The notes below the pieces were generated by a model that saw only the letters and a list, made by a program, of their open reading frames with translations, searched no databases and was not told where the DNA came from. The translations under genes and the position numbers were made by a program. Shown here piece after piece: positions 1 through 6,435 of a stretch of 14,045 nucleotides of DNA. Numbering within the stretch: the stretch's first letter is position 1; each line of letters starts with the position of its first letter. Source of the DNA: Rhodoferax sp. UBA4127 (GTDB lineage Bacteria; Pseudomonadota; Gammaproteobacteria; Burkholderiales; Burkholderiaceae_C); assembly GCA_002381045.1 (NCBI GenBank), contig DFWT01000233.1, positions 23,454-37,498 of the forward strand, written 5' to 3'.

Positions 1-1018
1 ACTTTTCAAAGGTGGTATCGAACGGGATCGCATCGTTATTGATGTCATTCAGCATGTCGATCAAGGGCAGGTGATTGTTGTTGTCGGCCTCAAGGCTGAG
101 AATGGCTTCAAAATTAGGCTTACTGGCCGCAATCACCCTGTAAGCTGAATCCAGCGCCAGGGCCAGCGCGTCGCGCGCACCGGGACTGAAATCAAAATTT
201 TCTGACTTGTAAATGTTGCCGTCGGTCGGCAACCCCCGGTTGGTCAGAAACTCTTTCCCGAATTTTTCAACGTGGGTGAACAAGCCAAAGTCGACTGGCG
301 CTGATTGACCGGCGTACGCGGTGCCTGTTGCATCCTTGTTCAGAATCGACATCCTGACAAACTGGGTGCGCAGACTGCCCATGTGCGGAATATCGCGAAA
401 TAAATCCATGGCCAGCTTGTTGCGCATGCGGGTCAGGTCATACGGATGCTTGTTAAATTGCAGCGTGCCTTCACCGCGCCACAGGGGTCGGCCGCTCGCA
501 AGCTTGATGCGATAGGACTTCTGAGACGCCAAGCGTGAACTGCTGCCACGCAGACGGAATGTCGCATTGGTGGCAAGGTTGTCGTCGGCGTAACCGGGTG
601 TCGCACCTGCGCCCGCAATCAACAGATGAGCGCTAATCTCGGGTGCAGGTGAACAAAATGTTGCTGGAAATTTTGATAGGTCATACGAGCCTGGAAAGTC
701 GTTTACCCGCGTGAAGGTGTCGCAGTTGTTGCCGTTGGCATCAGGCCGTGATGCTTTGTCAGTGGTAACCACGGTGGCTTCCACCACCCCGTCGAACTCG
801 ACGCCATAGGGATCCACACCGGTTGACACAATTGGTCCATCGGATACCGCGCTGGCCTCAGTCGCGGTCATTACCGAAAAGGTCGCTCCAGGCACGGGTG
901 GTGTGGCAACTGGCAAATTAAAAGCCGTGCCACCTCCCCCACCACCACAGCTTTGCAGCGACATTGCCACGACCAACATGCCAGCAAGGCTCACGCCTGA
1001 AATCAACCGTTGACTCAT
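1..1018 (-). CDS. CotH-kinase-like lipoprotein, C-terminus off the left edge
   Basis: An open frame runs from an ATG at 1018 to the window edge without a stop, giving about 339 residues. The N-terminus is a lipoprotein signal: a short basic start, a hydrophobic stretch, then a lipobox-like LQSC with the Cys near residue 24, followed by six glycines. The mature part shows features of the CotH kinase family (PF08757): RLRGSSSRLASQKSYRIKL, then TLQFNKHPYDLTRMRNKLA, a block beginning GLFTHVEKFGKEFL, and NIYKSENFDF. CotH proteins are atypical protein kinases, first known from Bacillus spore coats, but many are exported proteins of unknown role in non-spore-formers. The product is probably anchored in the outer or inner membrane facing the periplasm. 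The active-site part may lie beyond the window. A weak purine-rich stretch precedes the ATG. Family assignment is fairly firm; kinase activity and substrate are not known. Confidence 0.82.
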   Translation of the reverse strand, partial: MSQRLISGVSLAGMLVVAMSLQSCGGGGGGTAFNLPVATPPVPGATFSVMTATEASAVSDGPIVSTGVDPYGVEFDGVVEATVVTTDKASRPDANGNNCDTFTRVNDFPGSYDLSKFPATFCSPAPEISAHLLIAGAGATPGYADDNLATNATFRLRGSSSRLASQKSYRIKLASGRPLWRGEGTLQFNKHPYDLTRMRNKLAMDLFRDIPHMGSLRTQFVRMSILNKDATGTAYAGQSAPVDFGLFTHVEKFGKEFLTNRGLPTDGNIYKSENFDFSPGARDALALALDSAYRVIAASKPNFEAILSLEADNNNHLPLIDMLNDINNDAIPFDTTFEK

Positions 1019-1105
1019 ACTGCTTTTTCCCGAAAGTTGTTTCACATTGGGTTCGCCGAACACCTCAGGTCACTATACCGCTGACAACGGGATTGAGGCG
1101 CTGAC

Positions 1106-1164
1106 GGTAAAAAGCAAAAAGCCGGATTGGCAATTACTTGCCAATCCGGCTTTGCGTTTTTACC
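1106..1164 (-). terminator. Rho-independent terminator of the cytochrome unit, possibly bidirectional
   Basis: A perfect 16-bp stem (1118-1133 pairing with 1138-1153) encloses a 4-base loop. The flanks are A-rich on the left and T-rich on the right, extending the symmetry imperfectly to 1106-1164. Read on the minus strand, the stem is followed by a T-rich run just after the stop of the multiheme cytochrome gene at 1173. It should insulate the CotH-like gene downstream. The T run on the other strand would also allow it to stop transcription entering from the left. Confidence 0.85.
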
Positions 1165-1172
1165 TGACTGGT

Positions 1173-3182
1173 TTAGAACTGGGTAAAGAACCCGATCCCA
1201 ACGAGTGTCAGCAATGTCAGGCCACAGGCAATCAGGACAAAACCTAAGGTCTTAGACAAAGCAAGCTTTGTCGGTGACGGTGCATCCACCAGGTATTTCT
1301 CCAGTTCGCCACTGGCCAACAGGCGCTCGTATTCCAGCGCGTGATCGTGCTTGAACTCTTCCATGCTGAAGGTGCCGGTGAACATCACCACCTCCACCGG
1401 GAACTTGTCTGGGCGGAAATGGTTGTTGAAGAAGTGCACGGTGAACAGGAACACCACAGCCAGGAAGGCTTCTTCGGCGTGGAAGATGGCCGCCACATTG
1501 AACACCCAGCCTGGCAGGAAGGCACCAAAGAAGTTGGGCAGCCACATGATCAAGCCACTCACACCAATGATGGTCACCCCCCAGAACGGTGCCCAGTAGT
1601 CAAACTTCTCCCAATAGGTCCAGCGGTCAAACTTGGGCCGGGGTCCCATGCCAAAGAACCACTTGAACATGGCCAACATGTCTTTGCCATCTTGCAAGTT
1701 GGGCACCAGTGATTCTGGTCCAAAGAACTTGAAGGTGCTCCAGTTCTTGGCCAAACGGTAAGCCACATAGAACAGGTGCCAGAAGAACACACCAGCAAAA
1801 ATCACGGCACAGGTGCGGTGAATGATGCCGGCGGTGTGCGGGCCACCCAGTGCGGTCATCAGGCCGGAGGCCCATGGTGAAGACGGATAGAACAGCGGGA
1901 TGCCAGTCAGGGTGAGCACCATCAAACTCAAGGCAAAAGTAATGTGGGCAATGCGCCAGATCGGGCTGAAACGACGCACGTGTTTGCCACGGTATTGCTC
2001 GGGAACGCTGGCCAAGCGGATGTGTTTCTCACCCGCATGGGCTTTACGTTCCTTGAACTCACGGTAGAACCACAGCAGGGTGTGCAGCCAGAAGAAGGCA
2101 AACGTGCCTACCAGCAGTTGCAGCATGATTTGCCAGGCCACCCAGATTTGCGGGTACTTGTTGAAGTCGCCGGCATGCCCGTGCGGTTGGTAAGTAGCAA
2201 AACCGGCGGGTGCCAATGCCAGATCCTTCTTGCCGCTGTGGCAAGACTGACAGGTTTTCAGCACATTGTTGGGATGGACTCTTGATTTCGGATCAGCCAC
2301 CTTGGTGATCTTGTGGCTGCCATGGCAGTCATAACACTTGGCTGTGTAGGCATAGCCCAAAGTGCTGATCTGCCCGTGGTAGGTGCCCATGTAGGTTTTC
2401 AGGTTCTCTTTATGGCATGAACCGCATTGGTCGGTCACCGCCAGTTTGAAAGGATCGTCGCTAGAACTGGTGATGGAGTGGGTGGAGTGACAGTCGGTGC
2501 ACACCGCCGCTTTCACATCCTTTTTCTCCATCACGGCCTTGCCGTGCACCGAACCCGAGTAAGACTCCAACTGGTCTTCGTGGCACTTGGCGCCGCAGGA
2601 CTCAGAAATGCCCAGTCGCCATTGGTCGTATTGCGGCGTGTTTTTGGCTGGTACATTGAAGCTGTGGGTGTCATGACAACCGTCGCACGAGGCGTTGGGC
2701 TTGGTCTTGTCCTCGGAACTTGGCCGTGCGTGGAATGATTTGACGTACGCGGCGGTGTTTTTGACCACCAGCTCAAGCCGTGGCTTGTCCTTGGCTGTAC
2801 CGGCCTTTTGCACGTCGTTCCAGAGTTGTTCATGGCAACCCGCGCAGTCCACCTTGGCCAGCTTGGCGGCCGGGTCTTTGGCGTGGGCGTTCGCTTTTTC
2901 GGCGTTGTCTTTGATGTCGGTGTGGCAAGCCACACAGGTCATTTTGGCGTGCACGCCTTGACCAAATTTGTCAGCGTCCACCGCCATCAAGGCCCGTGGC
3001 TTGCCATCTTTGACTGGCACTTCGAGTTTGCCTTTTTTGCCGTCGTGGCACGTCAGACAGGTGGCGTTATCCAGGGAGGTTGGTGCAGCAGGTGCGGCTG
3101 TGGCCGCCAACGCAGGCACGCTGGCGCAAGCGCCTAGGATCCAGATCAGGCCACTAAGCCACCGGGGAGATGTGTTTGGCAT
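1173..3182 (-). CDS. Nine-heme cytochrome c fused to FdnI/HydC-type cytochrome b membrane domain
   Basis: The 669-residue product starts with a Sec signal peptide (about 1-27, cleavage near ALAA). A periplasmic multiheme domain follows, with CXXCH sites at C42, C83, C113, C166, C228, C253, C283 and C311, plus one CXXXCH (CGAKCH, 196-201). The C-terminal half has about six membrane helices (near 347-372, 411-431, 453-476, 530-553, 565-588, 641-667), with candidate b-heme ligands H413, H455, H469, H568, H583 and H587. The segment around FDYWAPFWG is typical of formate dehydrogenase gamma/HydC cytochrome b. Inference: an inner-membrane quinol oxidase passing electrons to periplasmic cytochromes in anaerobic respiration. 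Geobacter CbcL combines the same two modules. The start is the ATG at 3182; an in-frame TTG at 3233 lies inside a hairpin and is unlikely. It follows the small cytochrome c gene, probably in one unit. The physiological acceptor cannot be told. Confidence 0.88.
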   Translation of the reverse strand: MPNTSPRWLSGLIWILGACASVPALAATAAPAAPTSLDNATCLTCHDGKKGKLEVPVKDGKPRALMAVDADKFGQGVHAKMTCVACHTDIKDNAEKANAHAKDPAAKLAKVDCAGCHEQLWNDVQKAGTAKDKPRLELVVKNTAAYVKSFHARPSSEDKTKPNASCDGCHDTHSFNVPAKNTPQYDQWRLGISESCGAKCHEDQLESYSGSVHGKAVMEKKDVKAAVCTDCHSTHSITSSSDDPFKLAVTDQCGSCHKENLKTYMGTYHGQISTLGYAYTAKCYDCHGSHKITKVADPKSRVHPNNVLKTCQSCHSGKKDLALAPAGFATYQPHGHAGDFNKYPQIWVAWQIMLQLLVGTFAFFWLHTLLWFYREFKERKAHAGEKHIRLASVPEQYRGKHVRRFSPIWRIAHITFALSLMVLTLTGIPLFYPSSPWASGLMTALGGPHTAGIIHRTCAVIFAGVFFWHLFYVAYRLAKNWSTFKFFGPESLVPNLQDGKDMLAMFKWFFGMGPRPKFDRWTYWEKFDYWAPFWGVTIIGVSGLIMWLPNFFGAFLPGWVFNVAAIFHAEEAFLAVVFLFTVHFFNNHFRPDKFPVEVVMFTGTFSMEEFKHDHALEYERLLASGELEKYLVDAPSPTKLALSKTLGFVLIACGLTLLTLVGIGFFTQF

Positions 3183-3211
3183 GGTGCAACACCCAAATGA
3201 AAATAAAGAAA

Positions 3212-3257
3212 GGGTTGCCGCGTGACACAGCAACCCGGAGGGTCAAGAAGTTGACCC
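3212..3257 (-). promoter_or_regulatory. Two tandem intercistronic hairpins, the second attenuator-like
   Basis: Between the two cytochrome genes lie two perfect inverted repeats. In the minus-strand transcript the first is GGGTCAA, loop CTTC, TTGACCC (3257 down to 3240). The second is GGGTTGC, an 11-base loop, GCAACCC (3236 down to 3212), followed directly by the T-rich run TTTCTTTATTTTC. The second therefore resembles a modest Rho-independent terminator placed inside a transcription unit. The first could protect the 3' end of the cytochrome c message. Together they would give more of the small cytochrome than of the membrane protein. The structures are seen directly; the effect is inferred. 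Confidence 0.6.
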
Positions 3258-3270
3258 GATGACCATGCAA

Positions 3271-3615
3271 TTAGTGAGAAAGAATCCAGTCAGCCAGGTT
3301 CTTTTGTACAGCAACGTCTTTGCTGTCCAGAATCTTGTGGTCGACTTCCTTGCCGTCTTCAGTTTTGACTTTGGCACCCTTAGTGAAGTTGTCAATCAAT
3401 TTGGCTTGACCATCGGCTTTGCCTTTGTGCTTGGCAGCAATTTTCTGCAGTGACGGACCCTTTTTTTCTTTGTCAACCGCGTGGCACTTGGTGCATTCGT
3501 TGTCTTTAAACAGCGCTTGAGCGGCCGCAGCATCAACGGCGGCATGCGCGGGGGTCAGGCTGGTGAATGCGAGCAAGGCAGCGGTGCCAACGAGGTTCAG
3601 GGTGGATTTGGTCAT
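3271..3615 (-). CDS. Small periplasmic monoheme c-type cytochrome lacking an obvious Met ligand
   Basis: This 114-residue protein has a signal peptide (about 1-25, ending AHA) and one heme-binding motif, CTKCH, in the helix-1 position normal for class I cytochromes. It ends with an amphipathic helix, LADWILSH, as in the c551/c552 type. Length and layout fit a soluble periplasmic electron carrier. The usual distal methionine is absent: the only Met is the start residue. Histidines in AKHKGK, EVDHKIL or at the C-terminus are the possible sixth ligands. The ATG at 3615 has GGAG seven bases upstream. The gene leads the unit with the multiheme cytochrome b/c gene 88 bases downstream, and an Anr/FNR-like site lies about 65 bases upstream. 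It probably shuttles electrons to or from that membrane protein; the direction is inferred. Confidence 0.87.
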   Translation of the reverse strand: MTKSTLNLVGTAALLAFTSLTPAHAAVDAAAAQALFKDNECTKCHAVDKEKKGPSLQKIAAKHKGKADGQAKLIDNFTKGAKVKTEDGKEVDHKILDSKDVAVQKNLADWILSH

Positions 3616-3678
3616 TTATAGGCTCCAGTGGTTGAACAAAAAACAGACGGATGATCGTCAGGCGAGGGGCTTGTCCAG

Positions 3679-3692
3679 TTGATTTATGTCAA
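3679..3692 (-). promoter_or_regulatory. Anr/FNR-type binding site upstream of the cytochrome unit
   Basis: The minus strand reads TTGACATAAATCAA, which fits the FNR/Anr-family pattern TTGAY-N4-RTCAA at every specified base. A class II site (centre at -41.5) would put the transcription start near 3644. A GATCAT hexamer at 3656-3651 would then sit in the -10 position, leaving a 29-base leader to the ATG at 3615. This suggests induction under low oxygen. The match is seen; binding and start site are inferred. Confidence 0.6.
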
Positions 3693-3796
3693 TCAACTGT
3701 CAAAAGCCAAACATTGTCGACCCAAAACTAGGGTTATAGATGGGGATCGGCAGGCAGTTCGGGTTTACTCGGGGGGCAAAATGGGCGCAAGTGGGC

Positions 3797-4396
3797 CTAC
3801 AGGTGTGTGACGAAGGTAGCTACCTCTGGCCGAAGACGAACGGGCTTTCGTTTGGTTACCGTGCCCACATTGATGCCGCACACCGCGTGCTCGCCATCCG
3901 CCAGTTGGAACAGCCGGCGAAATGCGCCTGATCGCATGGCTTGACCGCTGGTCAGGCTACTGCCAAACCCCATGCTGTGGGCGCAAAGCAAAAAATTTTG
4001 AATGGCCGCCCCCACTGACACCATGCGTTCCAGTGGGTCAATGTCGGGCTCGCAGGGTCCCAGGCGAGCAATGGCCAGCGCCAGAAAAGGGGCCCGAAAA
4101 GCCTTGCCACGGGCCTGCGCCACTTGCTCCGCAGTGGCAGTGGCATCGCGGTCACGCAACGCCTGGCCAAACGCCTCTGCCAACTCAGCGCGCTTGTCTA
4201 ATGGGACCACCACAAAGCGCCAAGGCATCACCATGCCATGGTCGGGTGCGGCAGCCGCGCAGCAAAACATGGCATCCACCTGCTCTGGTGTCGGGCCAGG
4301 ATCTGCCAGGCGTTTAGGCAGGATGTTCTGGCGCGAAGTGATCAGGGCCAGCGCAAACGCAGCCAGGTCATTGTTTGCGCCAGGGGTTTCGGTCAT
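3797..4396 (-). CDS. Nitroreductase-family FMN oxidoreductase, YdjA-like
   Basis: The 199-residue protein matches the YdjA-type branch of the nitroreductase family, which uses FMN and NAD(P)H as a cytoplasmic homodimer. Visible family features are a basic SRQN segment near residues 21-24 where FMN phosphate is bound, APDHGMVMPWRFVVV (50-64), KAFRAPFLALAIA (98-110), NFLLCAHSMGFGSSLTSG (134-151), and a C-terminal GTVTKRKP. The family length is normally about 180-200 residues, so it is complete. The natural substrate of YdjA-type enzymes is not settled. The gene follows the phosphatase gene on the same strand after a 122-base AT-rich gap, so it may have its own promoter. The Q in SRQN, where SRRS is common, is a mild deviation. 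The family is secure; the function beyond nitro or quinone reduction is open. Confidence 0.85.
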   Translation of the reverse strand: MTETPGANNDLAAFALALITSRQNILPKRLADPGPTPEQVDAMFCCAAAAPDHGMVMPWRFVVVPLDKRAELAEAFGQALRDRDATATAEQVAQARGKAFRAPFLALAIARLGPCEPDIDPLERMVSVGAAIQNFLLCAHSMGFGSSLTSGQAMRSGAFRRLFQLADGEHAVCGINVGTVTKRKPVRLRPEVATFVTHL

Positions 4397-4471
4397 GTGC
4401 CAATGTTAAGGGCTGACTGGCACCTGAACCACTTTGCAAAGACAGTTCAGTTCAGCCAGTGTATGCTACGT

Positions 4472-4520
4472 TTTAAATAGCTTATATCGCTTAAAAAATA
4501 AGGACTACAGCAATATTTTT
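4472..4520. repeat. AT-rich imperfect palindrome, possible copy of a dispersed Comamonadaceae element
   Basis: The intergenic stretch after the phosphatase stop is far more AT-rich than its surroundings. On the minus strand it reads TATTGCTGTAGTCCTTA, a T run, then AAGCGATATAAGCTATTT, with a CTTA/TAAG core of imperfect symmetry. This layout resembles the short GATAGCTGCTAGCGCTTATT-type elements that I recall as common between genes in Acidovorax, Rhodoferax and Polaromonas. The likeness is from memory and only partial. It could equally be a weak terminator for the phosphatase gene. Confidence 0.35.
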
Positions 4521-4998
4521 ATAGTTTTTTTACTTGCCGTACATGCTGAATCAAACCCTCGGAGGCATCCTCCACCAAGTCCAGCACTTGCTCGAAGCCA
4601 GCCGCACCACCGTAGTAGGGGTCGGGCACCACCGGACTGTCATGCATCTGGCAAAACTCGGTGAAGCGGCGCAGCTTGTGCTGGTGCTCGGGGGGGCAGT
4701 CATCTTGAAGCAAGGCCAGGTTGTCCCAGTCCATGGCCAGAATCAGATCGAATTGGGCGTAGTCATCGTCAACCACCTGCCTGGCCCGCAAGGGGGACAA
4801 GTCATACCCACGCCGAAAAGCATGCAACTGTGAGCGCTCGTCGGGTGGGCTGTCCGGGTGGTAGTTGTGCGTACCCGCCGAATCCACCCGCACCAAGCCG
4901 CTCAAACCGTGGTCGATCAGCTTCTGGCGGAACACACCGTCGGCAGTGGGGCTTCTGCAAATATTGCCCATGCAAACGAACAAAACAGAATAGGTCAT
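4519..4998 (-). CDS. Low-molecular-weight protein tyrosine phosphatase
   Basis: The 159-residue product has the LMW-PTP signature near its N-terminus: VLFVCMGNICRSPTA, with nucleophile C9 and phosphate-binding R15 in a C-x5-R loop. It also has the general-acid motif DPYYGG (D126). The length is normal for the family. Such enzymes are cytoplasmic. They either dephosphorylate tyrosine kinases of exopolysaccharide systems or act as single-gene housekeeping phosphatases; no kinase or polysaccharide gene lies nearby, so the target is unknown. The related arsenate reductases share the fold, but the DPYYGG acid loop points to phosphatase. The start is the ATG at 4998, because the conserved beta strand begins two residues later. 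An in-frame upstream extension to 5067 would add an unconserved tail. It is divergent from the DUF2798 gene. Confidence 0.9.
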   Translation of the reverse strand: MTYSVLFVCMGNICRSPTADGVFRQKLIDHGLSGLVRVDSAGTHNYHPDSPPDERSQLHAFRRGYDLSPLRARQVVDDDYAQFDLILAMDWDNLALLQDDCPPEHQHKLRRFTEFCQMHDSPVVPDPYYGGAAGFEQVLDLVEDASEGLIQHVRQVKKL

Positions 4999-5058
4999 AG
5001 GGCTGACTTTATACCGCTCAACGCGATGCAGTCCCAATCGGGCGAGCAATGGCAAGGT

Positions 5059-5079
5059 GGTACACACCGACGGTGTACC
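5059..5079. promoter_or_regulatory. 7-bp inverted repeat between divergent genes, candidate operator
   Basis: The arms GGTACAC and GTGTACC are exact reverse complements separated by 7 bases. The repeat lies 60-80 bases upstream of the phosphatase ATG (minus strand) and 66-86 bases upstream of the DUF2798 ATG (plus strand). The centre-to-centre spacing of the arms, 14 bases, differs from one helical turn. No regulator gene is present nearby, and no T-run supports a terminator. A regulator operator is the best reading, but it is unproven. Confidence 0.35.
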
Positions 5080-5144
5080 CAGCCGTGAGAAAATCGAAAT
5101 TTGGCTCAGCGCCGCTTAAGCAACCCACTTTCAGAGAATTCGCC

Positions 5145-5378
5145 ATGAACCCGCAAAAGAAATTTCACCTGGTTTTTTCGTTCGTTATGGGAGCCATGAT
5201 GATTTCGCTGATGACCTTTGTCATCACCTGGGTCAACGTGGGCCTGGGCGCAGACTTTTTGTCGCGCTGGATGCGGGCCTTTGGCATTGCCTACATGGTG
5301 GGTGTGCCAGTGATCTTTTTCCTAGCGCCAGTGGCACGCCGAATTACCGGGCAATTGCTCGGCGTGAAACCGGCCTGA
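5145..5378 (+). CDS. DUF2798 small two-helix membrane protein
   Basis: This 77-residue protein has two hydrophobic helices, about residues 8-31 (LVFSFVMGAMMISLMTFVIT) and 46-63, with basic residues at the N-terminus (PQKKFH) and after the second helix (ARRITG). This agrees with DUF2798 (PF11391), a widespread proteobacterial family without a known function. The start is the ATG at 5145, with a purine-rich AGAGAA upstream. A longer in-frame version from 5049 would cross the intergenic inverted repeat and add a non-hydrophobic tail, so it was rejected. It lies 25 bases before the CDF transporter gene on the same strand, so the two are probably cotranscribed. The pairing does not by itself show that it takes part in metal transport. 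Confidence 0.8.
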   Translation: MNPQKKFHLVFSFVMGAMMISLMTFVITWVNVGLGADFLSRWMRAFGIAYMVGVPVIFFLAPVARRITGQLLGVKPA

Positions 5379-5403
5379 CACAGCCCTTCAGCTGGGCTTG
5401 GGC

Positions 5404-6387
5404 ATGAGCCACGATCACAGGCACGAGCCGGCCAATTTCAACTTGGCGTTTGCCATTGGCATCGTCCTGAATCTGGCCTTTGTTGGCATTGAGGCGTTTT
5501 ACGGCTGGCGCATCAACTCGCTGGCTTTGCTGGCGGACGCGGGGCACAACCTGAGCGACGTAGCCGGTTTGGTGCTGGCCTGGGGTGGCACGCTGGCAGT
5601 CAAATTGCAACCCAATGCCCGGCATAGCTACGGCTGGAAACGCGCCACCATTCTTGCTGCTTTTGCCAATGCCCTGCTTTTGTTACTTGCCATGGGCGGC
5701 TTGGCTTGGGAGGCTGTTGGGCGCCTTGTGGCCAACCAAGATGCGCTCAGAGATCAGGGTGTCACCATCATGGTGGTGGCCGGTATTGGCATTGCGGTCA
5801 ACACGGCGACGGCCCTGTTGTTTATGCGCGGTGGCAAGTCTGATCTGAACATCCGCGGTGCTTTTTTGCATATGGCCGCAGACGCCGTTGTGTCTGCCGG
5901 TGTGGTGGTGGCCGGTGCCTTGACCCTGTGGATGGGCTGGGTCTGGCTTGACCCGGTAGTCAGCCTGGTCATTGCCGCGGTCATTTTGTGGGGCACCTGG
6001 GACTTGCTCAAGCAATCCACCCATTTGCTGTTTGACGGTGTGCCCGCCCACATTGACCCACAAGCCGTACATGATCGCCTGGCAGCATTGCCCGGTGTCA
6101 CTGAAGTGCATGATCTGCACATTTGGGCCATGGGTACCTCACAGGTCGCATTAACCGCCCATCTGGTAATGCCCGAAGGCAATACCAACGATGCCTTCCT
6201 GGCCCAGGCTACCGAACAGTTGCATGACCACTTTGAAATCACCCATGTCACCCTGCAAGTCGTCAAAGTGCCTTTCACAGAAAGCTGTGTGCCAGCGAAC
6301 AGCAAGTTTGATTCAGCTCAGGCAAAATCTGGACATGAGCACACAGACTGCCACAGGCATACAGCGGCCGGTGGCCACACCCATTGA
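5404..6387 (+). CDS. CDF-family zinc/cadmium/cobalt efflux transporter (CzcD/ZitB type)
   Basis: The 327-residue protein is a cation diffusion facilitator, exporting divalent metal ions from the cytoplasm in exchange for protons. Six membrane helices cover about residues 12-200. The two metal-site motifs are H48-x3-D52 in helix 2 (DAGHNLSD) and H146-x3-D150 in helix 5 (HMAAD), the HD-HD set typical of zinc-type members. The cytoplasmic C-terminal domain shows VHDLHIWAMGTSQVALTAHL. Both tails are histidine-rich: HDHRHE at the start, and HEHTDCHRH with GGHTH at the end. The start is the ATG at 5404, although a TTG two codons earlier is possible. No metal-responsive regulator is adjacent. The DUF2798 gene is just upstream, and the ligase gene begins 48 bases downstream, so readthrough is possible. 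Zn2+ is the most likely main substrate; Cd2+, Co2+ and Ni2+ are possible. Confidence 0.93.
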   Translation: MSHDHRHEPANFNLAFAIGIVLNLAFVGIEAFYGWRINSLALLADAGHNLSDVAGLVLAWGGTLAVKLQPNARHSYGWKRATILAAFANALLLLLAMGGLAWEAVGRLVANQDALRDQGVTIMVVAGIGIAVNTATALLFMRGGKSDLNIRGAFLHMAADAVVSAGVVVAGALTLWMGWVWLDPVVSLVIAAVILWGTWDLLKQSTHLLFDGVPAHIDPQAVHDRLAALPGVTEVHDLHIWAMGTSQVALTAHLVMPEGNTNDAFLAQATEQLHDHFEITHVTLQVVKVPFTESCVPANSKFDSAQAKSGHEHTDCHRHTAAGGHTH

Positions 6388-6435
6388 AGCGAGCACCGGC
6401 TGGACGGGCCTGGCTGATACAAGTAAACAGCGCCC

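Noticed and set aside
1019..1105. Promoter for the CotH-like gene (TATAGT near 1072-1077, minus strand)
   Set aside because: A -10-like hexamer is present, but no acceptable -35 sits at the right spacing, so it was not listed as a feature.
3183..3233. TTG start extending the multiheme cytochrome by 17 residues
   Set aside because: The extension lies inside the second hairpin, lacks a ribosome site and would spoil the signal peptide; the ATG at 3182 gives a normal one.
3740..3931. Small plus-strand frame overlapping the nitroreductase 3' end
   Set aside because: No convincing ribosome site or conserved feature, and most of it is antisense to the nitroreductase.
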